A stretch of DNA of 64,000 nucleotides from JAVWJP01 sp036638975 (GTDB lineage: Bacteria > Bacillota > Clostridia > Oscillospirales > Ruminococcaceae), in the NCBI GenBank assembly GCA_036638975.1, contig JAVWJP010000002.1:62001-126000 (forward strand), read 5' to 3'. Each line of letters begins with the position of its first letter. Positions within the stretch are counted from its first letter, which is position 1. The notes beneath the pieces are model-generated. The model saw only the letters and a program-made list of their open reading frames with translations, made no database searches and was not told where the DNA came from. Below, in pieces: positions 43,315 through 52,580 of this stretch. Position numbers and translations under genes: made by a program.

Positions 43315-43339
43315 AAACAAGTTTTCAAGCTTTAAAGGC

Positions 43340-44464
43340 TCATTTTTTAAGTAAAAGCTTAATTTCTTCGTATATTCTTTCGTTGGCATCTGTAATAGCT
43401 ATTGCGGCGGCATTTTTGCCAAGCTTTGCAAGCCTGTTTTTATCTGCAATAAGCTCGCGCACTGTCTTAATAAGCAGTTCTCCCGTTAAATCTTTTTCTT
43501 CTATTAAAACGGCAGCATTGGCTTTTTGCAAAACCAGTGCATTGTAATACTGATGATTTTCGGCAACATTCGGTGATGGTATCAGTATAGAGGCTTTTCC
43601 CGCAGCTTGCAGCTCAGTTAAGGTAAGTGCACCTGCACGGCAAATTACAAGGTCTGCCGCCGCAAGGCAATCTGCCATATCATCTATGTATTCACGTATA
43701 TCAAGCTGCGGATATTTTTTAATATCGCTTATTCCCTCATCTTTTAAAAGCTGAGGCAAAAGCTGCACCCCAAAACGCCCCGTTGCGTGTATATGGTAAA
43801 TATCGGCGTTTTTACAGTACCACGCCATAAGCTTGGCAACAGCCGCGTTTACAGTGCGCGCGCCGTTGCTGCCGCCAAAAGATAGTAAGCATGGACGCTC
43901 GCCTACTTCAAGCTTTTTGCGGGCTTCGTCGCGGCTTGCCTGTGCAACACCTAGCCTTACAGGGTTACCTGTAACCACCGTTTTACAAGCCCTCGGCAAA
44001 TAATCGGCGGCCTTTGGCACAGCTATTAACACAGCATCTACATATCGGCTTAAAAGCTTTGTGGTAACCCCCGGGAAGGCATTAGATTCATGCGTTAAAG
44101 TTTTTATCCCCATTTTTGCGGCTTCGCGCAGAACAGGGCCGCTAACATAACCACCTGTACCAAAAACAATATCCGGTGCAAAACGCTTTATTATTTTTTT
44201 AGCGTGTAGCCCTGCTGTTGTAAGATATGCTATAGCTTTAACGTTATTTACAAGGTTTTGTCGGCTTAACTGCCGCTGTATACCCAAAACGCGCACAGCC
44301 GCAAAGTCGAAGCCCGCCTCTTTTACAAGCCGTGCCTCCATACCGTTTGGGTTACCAACAAATAGCACAGCCGCATCTGCGTCTTTTTGCCGCACAAGCT
44401 GTGCCACGGCAATAGCAGGGTTTATATGGCCCGCAGTGCCGCCGCAAGCAAAAAGTATTCTCAA
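43340..44464 (-). CDS. murG: UDP-N-acetylglucosamine--N-acetylmuramyl-(pentapeptide) pyrophosphoryl-undecaprenol transferase MurG
   Basis: MurG turns lipid I into lipid II at the inner face of the membrane. The 374-residue protein has FACGGTAGHINPAIA at the N-terminus, GTGGYVSGPVLREA near 105, SFGGSNGARTVN near 190 and the sugar-binding CRAGALTLTELQAAGKASILIP (pattern) near 283. The start is TTG at 44464 with GGGGGCGG upstream. It follows ftsW by 26 bases. Confidence 0.97.
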   Translation of the reverse strand: MRILFACGGTAGHINPAIAVAQLVRQKDADAAVLFVGNPNGMEARLVKEAGFDFAAVRVLGIQRQLSRQNLVNNVKAIAYLTTAGLHAKKIIKRFAPDIVFGTGGYVSGPVLREAAKMGIKTLTHESNAFPGVTTKLLSRYVDAVLIAVPKAADYLPRACKTVVTGNPVRLGVAQASRDEARKKLEVGERPCLLSFGGSNGARTVNAAVAKLMAWYCKNADIYHIHATGRFGVQLLPQLLKDEGISDIKKYPQLDIREYIDDMADCLAAADLVICRAGALTLTELQAAGKASILIPSPNVAENHQYYNALVLQKANAAVLIEEKDLTGELLIKTVRELIADKNRLAKLGKNAAAIAITDANERIYEEIKLLLKK

Positions 44465-44490
44465 ATTACCGCCCCCATATGTTATTTTTA

Positions 44491-45669
44491 TTACTCCTTG
44501 GTAAGCGCCGCACGGCGTGAAACCGAGAGCACAACGCCCATCTCTGTAAGCAACATGGTAAGCGAGGTTCCTCCGTACGAGAAAAACGGCAGGCTTATTC
44601 CTGTATTTGGTATAAGGTTTGTGACCACCGCTATATTAAGTATTGCCTGTAGCCCCACCTGAACGGTAAGCCCCACAGCAAGCATAGCTCCAAATTTGTC
44701 GCGCGCCTTCATTGCTATAACAAAACCGCGCCATACAAGCAGCGCAAACAAAAGTATAATTATTGCGGCGCCTACAAAGCCCAATTCCTCACAAACTATA
44801 GAGAATATAAAGTCGTTTTGCGGCTCTGGTATATATAAATACTTTTGGCGCGAGTTACCAAGCCCCAGCCCCATAAGCCCACCCGACGCAATGGCATACA
44901 GTGACTGTATAGTTTGATAGCCTTTTCCGCGAGGGTCTAAAAAAGGGTTCAGCCAGTGCTCGACACGAGTAGAAGCATACTCTATTACACCGGGCAGCAT
45001 AAGCACCGCGCCCAGCATAACTGCCGCCGCAATAACAGCTATGGCAAACCATTTTAAATCTGTACCGCCCACAAACATCATTATAGCACCTATCCCAAAA
45101 ATAAGAATCGTGCCCGAAAGGTGCGGTTCAAGTATCATAAGCCCTGCAACAACAGCTAAAATTGCCGCAAATGGCGCTATACCGTACTTAAAGGTTTTCA
45201 TCTTATCTTGATTTGCCATTATAAGCTTTGCAAATATTACCACCACGGTAAATTTTGCTATCTCCGACGGTTGTATGCTGCCTCCTCCCGGCAGCCATAT
45301 CCACCTTGTTGCATTGTTGCTGGGCGTCATAAAAAGCACAAGCACCAAAAGCATAAGCGAAAACACAAACATGGGCACAGCCAGCCTGTTAAACCAGCGG
45401 TAATCAAAAACCGCCGCACTTATCATACCCACTATTCCAAGCCCCGCCCATAAAAGCTGCTTTCTTACATAATAAAAGCTGTCATTGTTGTGGTAAAGGG
45501 CGTTGGCGTAGCTTGCAGAGAACAGCATAATAAGCCCAAAGGTTGCCAGCAAAAGCACAAGCACCAAAAAGGTGATATCTATGCTGCCAACAGTTTCTTT
45601 GGGCGCGGCTTCGCGCACTCTCATTCTCTTTTTAGCTTTTCCCATGCTATGGGCGTTTGCCTGTGACAC
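44491..45669 (-). CDS. ftsW: Peptidoglycan glycosyltransferase FtsW (SEDS family)
   Basis: The 392-residue protein has about ten transmembrane helices. SEDS motifs are visible: MLFSASYANAL near residue 50, RWIWLPGGGSIQPSEIAKF near 115, EHWLNPFLDPRGKGYQ near 233, SLYAIASGGLMGLGLGNSRQKY (pattern) near 250 and GISLPFFSYGGTSL near 360. It polymerises glycan at the division site with the class B PBP of the same run. The start is GTG at 45669 with AAAGGGG upstream; an ATG eight codons later is an alternative. Confidence 0.95.
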   Translation of the reverse strand: MSQANAHSMGKAKKRMRVREAAPKETVGSIDITFLVLVLLLATFGLIMLFSASYANALYHNNDSFYYVRKQLLWAGLGIVGMISAAVFDYRWFNRLAVPMFVFSLMLLVLVLFMTPSNNATRWIWLPGGGSIQPSEIAKFTVVVIFAKLIMANQDKMKTFKYGIAPFAAILAVVAGLMILEPHLSGTILIFGIGAIMMFVGGTDLKWFAIAVIAAAVMLGAVLMLPGVIEYASTRVEHWLNPFLDPRGKGYQTIQSLYAIASGGLMGLGLGNSRQKYLYIPEPQNDFIFSIVCEELGFVGAAIIILLFALLVWRGFVIAMKARDKFGAMLAVGLTVQVGLQAILNIAVVTNLIPNTGISLPFFSYGGTSLTMLLTEMGVVLSVSRRAALTKE

Positions 45670-45700
45670 CCCGCACCAGCCCCTTTAAAATTAATAAATA

Positions 45701-46708
45701 TTACAGCCTGTTTGCAGCCAGCACAGCTACAATGCAGCCCACAGCCGCCACAAGCGAAAACAGAGCAACTATGCGTTTTTCGCTGTAGCCTGACATTTCA
45801 AAATGGTGGTGTATGGGGCTCATTTTAAAAATGCGCTTGCCTGTAAGCTTAAAGCTTGCCACCTGCAAAACTACCGAGCCCGCCTCGCAAATATAAACTA
45901 TACCTATAGGTATTAAAAAAGCGGGCAGACCTACACCAAAGCCCATTGCCACCACAAGCCCTCCCAAAAACATCGAGCCTGTATCTCCCATAAAAATTTT
46001 AGCGGGGTAAAAGTTCCATATAAGATATCCTATCATTGCACCTGCAACCGACACCGCCAGTATACTCATTTCGTTGTTTTTAAGCATTCCGGCAAGTATC
46101 AAAAATGCTGCCGAAACAACAAATGTAACCGAGCCGCAAAGCCCGTCTATTCCATCGGTAAGGTTTACCGCATTAACCAAAAATATTATAAACAGCAGCA
46201 TGACGGGGTAATACAAAATACCCATGTCAAGCGCACCGAAAAACGGCAAAATTATAACTGTAGAGCTGTCGCCGCGTATATACAGTGTTACCATATAAAA
46301 GACAGAAATTACCACCTGCATTATTATTTTTTGCATGGCTGTAAGCCCCAAATTATGTTTGCGCACTACTTTTATATAATCATCTATAAAACCCATAAAA
46401 CCAAAAGCAAGCGACATAACAAGCCCTGCCATAAGGCGGACAACATTCATTTCACCCGCAAAGCTGTGCTGCATTGTTTCAAAAACATATGCAATATAAC
46501 CGGCAGTAACTGCAACAAGTATACCTATTATAAAAAGTATACCGCCCATAGTCGGTGTACCTTGCTTGTTTTTATGCCATGTCGGCCCTATGTCATTTAT
46601 TGGCTGTCCGTACTTTACCTTATGCAAAAAAGGGACAAGCCACACCCCAAGCCCCGCAGTAACCGCAAAGGCAAGCGCTGCCGTAAAAACCACTATAAAA
46701 GCATTCAT
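45701..46708 (-). CDS. mraY: Phospho-N-acetylmuramoyl-pentapeptide transferase MraY
   Basis: MraY transfers phospho-MurNAc-pentapeptide to undecaprenyl phosphate, making lipid I. The 335-residue membrane protein has GPTWHKNKQGTPTMGGI near residue 42, FIDDYIKVVRKHN near 107, NAVNLTDGIDGL near 180, the metal-binding FMGDTGSMFLGG near 236 and the loop MSPIHHHFE near 300. Its ATG overlaps the murF stop (ATGA), showing coupling. Confidence 0.98.
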   Translation of the reverse strand: MNAFIVVFTAALAFAVTAGLGVWLVPFLHKVKYGQPINDIGPTWHKNKQGTPTMGGILFIIGILVAVTAGYIAYVFETMQHSFAGEMNVVRLMAGLVMSLAFGFMGFIDDYIKVVRKHNLGLTAMQKIIMQVVISVFYMVTLYIRGDSSTVIILPFFGALDMGILYYPVMLLFIIFLVNAVNLTDGIDGLCGSVTFVVSAAFLILAGMLKNNEMSILAVSVAGAMIGYLIWNFYPAKIFMGDTGSMFLGGLVVAMGFGVGLPAFLIPIGIVYICEAGSVVLQVASFKLTGKRIFKMSPIHHHFEMSGYSEKRIVALFSLVAAVGCIVAVLAANRL

Positions 46709-48075
46709 TTATTATTCCACTCCTCGTAAAACTGCTTTATAACTTCCTCAAGCTTCATGCCGCGGCTGGCTTTAAACCATATAATATCTTTGTCTTTAGC
46801 TATCCTTATAATATACTCCGCAAGCTCATTTTTATTTTTAAAGTGTATGGCATCATTTATTCCACACATCTTTGCAGCTGCAACCATTTGCCGCGAAAGC
46901 TCTCCAAAAGCATAAAGAGAGTCTATTTTAAGCTTTGCCGCAATCTCGCCCATCTTTTTATGCGCACCCTCTGCAAAATCTCCAAGCTCCAGCATATCCG
47001 CCGCTATAACTATACGTCTGCCGTCACACGGCATTTCGCTTAAAGTATGCAGTGCCGCCGCAAAAGAATTGGGGCTGGCGTTATAACAATCCTCTACAAC
47101 TGTAACGCCGCCGTACTTAGTCATTTTTTGCCTCATTCCCGTAGGAGAATACCCCGCAAGCGCCCTTGCAGCTTCATGCGGTACAACACCTGCCAAAACT
47201 CCCGCAGTAAAGCCCGCCAACGCATTTAAAACGTTATGTCTGCCCAAAGCCGGTATAATTGCCGAATAGCGGCTATCCTTATAAAGTATCTCAAAGCTTG
47301 TAGAGCTGTTTTCAATCTTTATATTTTCTGCCAGTACATCACAGCTTTTATTGTTTATGCCGAAGCGAACTATATTAAAGCGCGGGTTGTCATATGTACA
47401 AAGCAAATCATCATCACCGCAAAGCACAAGTGCTGCTCCCGCAGTAAGCCCAGAGGTAATCTCGGTTTTCGCCTTAAATATACCCTCGCGACTCCCCAAA
47501 AGCTCTATATGCGAAACACCTATATTTGTAATAATTGCAATATCGGGGCGTGCGCAGAGCGAAAGCTCCTCTATTTCGCCAAATCCCGACATACCCATTT
47601 CTACCACAGCCGCCTCGTGAGAGCTTTCTATACTAAGCACCGTTTGCGGAACGCCTATCTCATTATTAAGGTTTGCCTGAGTTTTTACCGTGCTGTAAGC
47701 CGCACTAAGCACAGCGGCTGCCATGTCGCGGGTGCCCGTTTTGCCTACGCTGCCTGTAACCGCAACTATTTTTGCAGAAAGCCCCAAACGGTAAAGCGCG
47801 GCAATGCGCCTAAAGGCACTTTGTGTGTTGCCCACAAACAGCACCTTATCCGCAGGATAATCGCCTTTAATGTCGGCAACCGCATAGGCGGCACCTGCCG
47901 CAAGCGCTGCGTTTATATAGCTGTGCCCATCAAATTTTTCTCCGTGCAGTGCAACAAAAAGGCAGCCCTGGCGAATATCGCGTGAATCTGTCGTGACAAA
48001 GCTTATTGTTCCAAATGGCTTTTTGTCGGCACATATAACCTCACATATTGCCGAGAGAGAAAGCGTCATGTTCAT
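46705..48075 (-). CDS. murF: UDP-N-acetylmuramoyl-tripeptide--D-alanyl-D-alanine ligase MurF
   Basis: MurF adds the D-Ala-D-Ala dipeptide. The 456-residue Mur ligase has the P-loop VTGSVGKTGTRD near residue 108, in which Gly-Lys-Thr is kept, EMGMSGFGEIEELS near 160, TNIGVSHIELLGSREGIFKAKTE (pattern) near 185 and EDCYNASPNSFAAAL near 325. Its ATG overlaps the murE stop (ATGA). The D-Ala-D-Ala ligase gene is not in this window. Confidence 0.96.
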   Translation of the reverse strand: MNMTLSLSAICEVICADKKPFGTISFVTTDSRDIRQGCLFVALHGEKFDGHSYINAALAAGAAYAVADIKGDYPADKVLFVGNTQSAFRRIAALYRLGLSAKIVAVTGSVGKTGTRDMAAAVLSAAYSTVKTQANLNNEIGVPQTVLSIESSHEAAVVEMGMSGFGEIEELSLCARPDIAIITNIGVSHIELLGSREGIFKAKTEITSGLTAGAALVLCGDDDLLCTYDNPRFNIVRFGINNKSCDVLAENIKIENSSTSFEILYKDSRYSAIIPALGRHNVLNALAGFTAGVLAGVVPHEAARALAGYSPTGMRQKMTKYGGVTVVEDCYNASPNSFAAALHTLSEMPCDGRRIVIAADMLELGDFAEGAHKKMGEIAAKLKIDSLYAFGELSRQMVAAAKMCGINDAIHFKNKNELAEYIIRIAKDKDIIWFKASRGMKLEEVIKQFYEEWNNK

Positions 48076-49520
48076 TTTGGGATTTCTCCTTTTTCTTTAA
48101 GCATACGCAAAACTATTTCTTTTTCGTCAAAACATATTGTTCCAAAATCCAGCACCTGATAATCCTCGTGCCCCTTGCCGCAAAGCAAAAGTATATCGCC
48201 CTCTTTTGCAAAATCCAAGGCATATTCTATCGCCTCGTAACGGTTTGGTAATATTTTGTATGGTGTTTTGTGCTCTAAAAACCCCGGTACCGCATCGTTT
48301 ATAATTTGTAGCGGGTCTTCATCACGCGGGTTGTCTGAGGTTAAAATTACGTAGTCAGAAAGCCGCGCAACTATCTCTGCCATTTTGGGGCGCTTGCTTC
48401 TGTCGCGGTTACCCGCACAGCCAAACAGGGTTATAATGCGCCCTGTCGCGTACTCTCGCACACTTTCTATAATTTTTTCAAGCCCGTCGGGTGTGTGGGC
48501 GTAATCGCGTATTATTGTAAATGGGTGCTCGGCAACAATAAGCTCGGTGCGCCCCGTCACACCCTTGCACTCGCAAAGCCCTTTTACAGCTTCTTCAAAG
48601 CTAACACCCGCTGCCAAAGCCGCAACACCCGCTGCCAAAGCATTTGAAACCGAATATTTACCGGGCATACAAAAATTAACGCGCCCTATATGATTTTGCG
48701 TAACAAGCGCAAAACGGCTGCCGGTGGCAGATGAATAAATATTTTTTGCAATAAAGTCTGCATTGTCATCGTCTGTAGAAAACGTAAGCACCTTGCACGG
48801 TACTTCCTTTGTAAGCCGCAGACCATATTCATCGTCTATATTTATAACTGCTGTACCGCATATATCAAAAAGACTTTTTTTAGCCGCATAATAGTTTTCC
48901 ATTGTACCATGGTAATCAAGGTGATCCTGCGTAAGGTTGGTAAAAACGCCTACGTCAAAATGACACCCCGCAAGGCGGTGCTGGTCCAGAGCATGTGACG
49001 AAACCTCCATTACAACATATTCGCAGCCCGCAAGTGCCATGCGCGAAAAAAGCACATGAAGCTCAGAGGGGTCCGGCGTTGTATGCGTTGCAGGCACATT
49101 CATTTCGCCAATCTCATTATGAATAGTACCTATTAGCCCCACCCGCTTACCCGCATCTTCAAGCAGCTGCTTTACAAGGTAGCTTATAGTGGTTTTGCCG
49201 TTTGTACCTGTTATGCCTATAAGCTTTAATTTACCGGCAGGGTTGCCATAAAAATTGCCACACATAATACCATATGCCTCTCGCGTATTAGCTACTACAA
49301 GCTGCTGCGGAAGCCCCACATCTTTTTCGCACACAACAAGGCTTGCTCCGCTTTCTACAGCCTTTTGTGCCACATCATGCCCGTCAAATTTTTGCCCCTT
49401 GATACACACGAAGACCGTCCCTGCGACAACCTCTCGGTTATCACAAGTAACCTTTACGACTTCACAGTCCTTTATGTTTTCATCATGCTTTATTCCATTT
49501 AAAAGCTCGTAAAGTGTCAC
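48072..49520 (-). CDS. murE: UDP-N-acetylmuramoyl-L-alanyl-D-glutamate--2,6-diaminopimelate ligase MurE
   Basis: MurE adds the third amino acid of the stem peptide. The 482-residue protein has the P-loop GITGTNGKTTISYL near residue 110, HTTPDPSELH near 152, EVSSHALDQHRLAG near 175 and LTSDNPRDEDP near 405. DNPR is the motif of enzymes specific for meso-diaminopimelate; lysine enzymes have a different one. The start is GTG at 49520, with GAGGGTAACC upstream. It follows the PASTA PBP gene by 42 bases. Confidence 0.96.
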   Translation of the reverse strand: MTLYELLNGIKHDENIKDCEVVKVTCDNREVVAGTVFVCIKGQKFDGHDVAQKAVESGASLVVCEKDVGLPQQLVVANTREAYGIMCGNFYGNPAGKLKLIGITGTNGKTTISYLVKQLLEDAGKRVGLIGTIHNEIGEMNVPATHTTPDPSELHVLFSRMALAGCEYVVMEVSSHALDQHRLAGCHFDVGVFTNLTQDHLDYHGTMENYYAAKKSLFDICGTAVINIDDEYGLRLTKEVPCKVLTFSTDDDNADFIAKNIYSSATGSRFALVTQNHIGRVNFCMPGKYSVSNALAAGVAALAAGVSFEEAVKGLCECKGVTGRTELIVAEHPFTIIRDYAHTPDGLEKIIESVREYATGRIITLFGCAGNRDRSKRPKMAEIVARLSDYVILTSDNPRDEDPLQIINDAVPGFLEHKTPYKILPNRYEAIEYALDFAKEGDILLLCGKGHEDYQVLDFGTICFDEKEIVLRMLKEKGEIPK

Positions 49521-49562
49521 GGTTACCCTCCTCTTTTTTATAGCTTAGTTTATATGTTTACT

Positions 49563-51842
49563 TTAATCAGAGGTATCTGTGCTTACAAACTGCACCGTAA
49601 TTACAGTGCCTACCTCTGCAACAGTACCTGCCTCCGGTGTTTGCTTAGCTGCCGTATTAACGCCTGTTGTCGCACCTGCAAGACGAATATTAAAGCCCGC
49701 CTGTGTTATTGAAATATTTGCATTTTGTGCTGTCATGCCCTTGACATTAGGCACTGTACCCGCTGTACTTATCCCCTCTGTAGCTGTATAAAGCAGTACT
49801 CTCCCGCCCTTTGGCAAAGATGTCATTGCGCGCGGAGCTTGCTTTATTACAGTTTTGCCATCGCCTATAACTTCATACGAAAGCCCCAATGGGCGCAGCG
49901 CAGCTTGAGCGTCCAGTGTGCCCTTGCCAACAACATCGGGCACTTTTATGTCTATGCGAGCAAGCTCTGCATCTGTATATTGCGGCTCTACGCCGAGATA
50001 TGGCAATATTTCGCTTAAAATAGCCCCCACCACAGGTGCAGCTATAACAGACCCGAATGGGTTTGACATATATGGTTCATCAAGCATTAAAAGGCAGGCT
50101 ATCTGCGGATTATCCGCAGGGGCAAAGCCCAAAAATGATGATATTCTTTTATCGACCTCACCCGATATATTTACGTCATCTATTTTTTCTGACGTTCCTG
50201 TTTTGCCGCCTATGCGGTAACCGGGCACATAAGCGTTTTTGCCAGAGCCCTCTGAAACAACACGTTCTGCCATAAGCGCAATGGTTTTACTGGTTTCTTT
50301 TGAAATCACCTGTCGCTTCATATGCGGTTCAACATTTTTTACAATGTTACCGTCCGAATCCACCACTTGTTTTACGACATATGGCTGCATTAACCTGCCG
50401 CCGTTTACAACTGCCGAAATAGCTGTTATTAACTGAATGGGTGTTTCTTTATGGGTTTGCCCAAACGATGAACTGGCAAGCTCTACACAGGGCACAACAC
50501 GTGTAAGTGTTGCCTTGTTATGGTAAAGCCCCGTGTTTGCGGCTTCGCCCGGCAAGTCTATTCCGGTTTTTTCAGTAAGCCCGAACGCCTCGTAGTAATC
50601 AAAAAATTTTTCTCCGCCAAGACCCAGCCCCACCGTTATAAAGCCCGGGTTGCACGAGTTCATCATAATATGTGCAAAGTCCTGCGTACCGTGTCCTCCC
50701 GCTTTCCAGCAGCCAATTTTGCGGTTAGCAACCTGTATAGAACCCGTGCAGGTATACGAAAAGGTTTTTGGGTTTACAGTGCCCTCCTCCAACGCCGAGC
50801 TTCCTGTAATAAGCTTAAAAACAGAGCCCGGCTCGTATGGGTCTGATATGGCCTTATTGCGCCACTGGTCGTATTGCAGTTGCAGACGCAAGTCGGACTT
50901 TTCGCTGTCAGTTAAAGCTTTTGCCCCCTCAAGCTCTTCTTGAGCACGCGGGTCTGTAATAGCATAAGGCTCGTTTGGGTCAAAATCGTTTTTAGTGGCC
51001 ATTGCAAGCACTTCTCCTGTGTTTACGTCCATCACAATACAGGTGGCTCTGGCGCGTACATTATGCTCTTTTACAGCAGTTTCTAAGTGCTTTTCTACAA
51101 AATGCTGGATAGTTTCATCTATTGTAAGCACTATGCTGTTGCCGTCATCGGCGGGGTACATTTTGTTATATTGGAACGGCATATCGCGCCCAACCGCATT
51201 TTTTGCCGCAACTACACGCCCGGGTGTACCGCTTAAAACGGTGTCATACTTTGCCTCCAACCCATATGCGCCGTGGTTTCCATCGCCTGTAAAGCCCAAA
51301 ACAGTAGAAGCAAGGCTGCCGTAGGGGTAATACCGTTTATTGTCTTCTTCTAAATTTATGCAGCTTATGTCGTTTTCTGCGGCGAACTCCAAAACCTTGT
51401 CGGCAAGGGGGCGGTCTACACGTTTTTTAATAATTTCGTAATAGGTTTTGCGCTTTGTTTTTTCAAGTATCACCTCGCGGTCCACCGTCAGTATCTCTGA
51501 AAGACCATCGGCAATAAGCGTTCTAAGCTCGTCGGCTGTGCGTATAACAACAGCGTTTTTATCTTTTTTGTCGGCGATATCCGACGGCGAAACAACTACA
51601 GTCCAAACCGTTGCGCTTCTTGCGAGCGTCTTCATATTTCTGTCATAAATAAGCCCGCGTTCCGGCGAAATATCTGCCTCACGTAGCTGCTGCTTTGCCG
51701 CCTCGCGTTGGTACTCATCGGCATCTACCACTTGCAGCAAAAAAAGCTTTGTAAAAAGCGCGACAGTTGCTACGACGCATAAAATAATCATACATACCAC
51801 CATGCGTCTTTTCATTTTAGAGCTGGGACCTGTAACTGCCAT
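49563..51842 (-). CDS. Class B penicillin-binding protein with PASTA domains (FtsI/SpoVD type)
   Basis: The 759-residue transpeptidase has one transmembrane helix (about residues 15-38), a PBP dimerisation domain starting AADISPERGLIYDRN-like, and the catalytic domain with EPGSVFKLITGSSALE (active serine), NSCNPGFITVG and GKTGTSEKID. Two PASTA domains make up the C-terminus from about residue 625, each with a PDV-G or PNVKGMT start. The chosen ATG (51842) follows AAAGGGG; the open frame starts seven codons earlier. With FtsL, FtsQ and FtsW it should cross-link septal peptidoglycan. In Bacillus the cluster has both pbpB and spoVD; here there is only one, so it may serve in vegetative division, in sporulation, or in both. 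Confidence 0.93.
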   Translation of the reverse strand: MAVTGPSSKMKRRMVVCMIILCVVATVALFTKLFLLQVVDADEYQREAAKQQLREADISPERGLIYDRNMKTLARSATVWTVVVSPSDIADKKDKNAVVIRTADELRTLIADGLSEILTVDREVILEKTKRKTYYEIIKKRVDRPLADKVLEFAAENDISCINLEEDNKRYYPYGSLASTVLGFTGDGNHGAYGLEAKYDTVLSGTPGRVVAAKNAVGRDMPFQYNKMYPADDGNSIVLTIDETIQHFVEKHLETAVKEHNVRARATCIVMDVNTGEVLAMATKNDFDPNEPYAITDPRAQEELEGAKALTDSEKSDLRLQLQYDQWRNKAISDPYEPGSVFKLITGSSALEEGTVNPKTFSYTCTGSIQVANRKIGCWKAGGHGTQDFAHIMMNSCNPGFITVGLGLGGEKFFDYYEAFGLTEKTGIDLPGEAANTGLYHNKATLTRVVPCVELASSSFGQTHKETPIQLITAISAVVNGGRLMQPYVVKQVVDSDGNIVKNVEPHMKRQVISKETSKTIALMAERVVSEGSGKNAYVPGYRIGGKTGTSEKIDDVNISGEVDKRISSFLGFAPADNPQIACLLMLDEPYMSNPFGSVIAAPVVGAILSEILPYLGVEPQYTDAELARIDIKVPDVVGKGTLDAQAALRPLGLSYEVIGDGKTVIKQAPRAMTSLPKGGRVLLYTATEGISTAGTVPNVKGMTAQNANISITQAGFNIRLAGATTGVNTAAKQTPEAGTVAEVGTVITVQFVSTDTSD

Positions 51843-51979
51843 TACGCTTTTCCCCTTTCGCATTTTTTGCCGCGATTTGTCGTTTTACAGCACTTTTTAA
51901 AGGTGCTTTGCTATAAAATTAAGAAAGAGCCAAGAATATTACATCCTTAACTCTTTAGGATTACTCCATTCATATTTTC

Positions 51980-52465
51980 CTAGCGGCTAAGGTATTCCTT
52001 TATTTGAGCAATAGATTTTTGGGCGATGTTGCCCTGCGCAAAATCTTGCCGCTCCACCTCAACCTCATCGTCCGGTGCCAAATTGATATATTCAATCTGG
52101 CTTCTGTCCATTTTAACAAGCCCAAGTGTGCTCTCGGCGCTTTCCTCTATATTTTTTATAGACATTTTGCTCTCAAGAGAAGCCTGTAGGCGCACACCCT
52201 CGCTTTGCAGCTCATTTGCCTCCTGCGTTGCGGTGTCTATCTGCGCCCCAATCTCTGTAAGCACAACGTTATTGTAGATGAAAAGTGAAGTTATGACAAC
52301 CACTATAACTGCGACAAACAGTACCACTGCCGGGGATAAGCCGAACAAATGGCTGGGCGCGGGACGCGGATTCCTTACAACGCGCAGCGTGCGACGCTCG
52401 GCGCGCTGTTCAAACATAGAAAGATCATATGCGCTGGATTCTTTTTGCGGTGTCGGTACAGCCAT
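51980..52465 (-). CDS. ftsL: Cell division protein FtsL-like
   Basis: The 161-residue protein has a basic N-terminus, one transmembrane helix (about residues 43-67) and a coiled-coil outer part with leucines in heptad spacing (DTATQEANELQSEGVRLQASL, pattern), followed by AESTLGLVKMDRSQIEYI (pattern), the family ending. Place and topology support FtsL; sequence identity in this family is always low. GGGGAGG precedes the ATG. It lies 115 bases after rsmH and 137 bases before the PBP gene; neither gap shows a clear promoter. Confidence 0.82.
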   Translation of the reverse strand: MAVPTPQKESSAYDLSMFEQRAERRTLRVVRNPRPAPSHLFGLSPAVVLFVAVIVVVITSLFIYNNVVLTEIGAQIDTATQEANELQSEGVRLQASLESKMSIKNIEESAESTLGLVKMDRSQIEYINLAPDDEVEVERQDFAQGNIAQKSIAQIKEYLSR

Positions 52466-52580
52466 TTGTTCGTCCTCCCCTAAAATAGAAATAGTTTAAC
52501 CCGTCTGCGCGGTTACAAAGCGCGCAAGGGCTTTGGCGCGGTTTAACTGTCGCACCAAATATGTAAAATAGTTTAACACA

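Noticed and set aside
47236..47985. Plus-strand open frame of 249 codons opposite murF
   Set aside because: Antisense to a certain gene, no start signals, amino acid make-up of a shadow frame.
51880..51960. Hairpin AGCAC/GTGCT in the gap between ftsL and the PBP gene
   Set aside because: No T-run follows on either strand and pairing is short, so I do not call a terminator or riboswitch.
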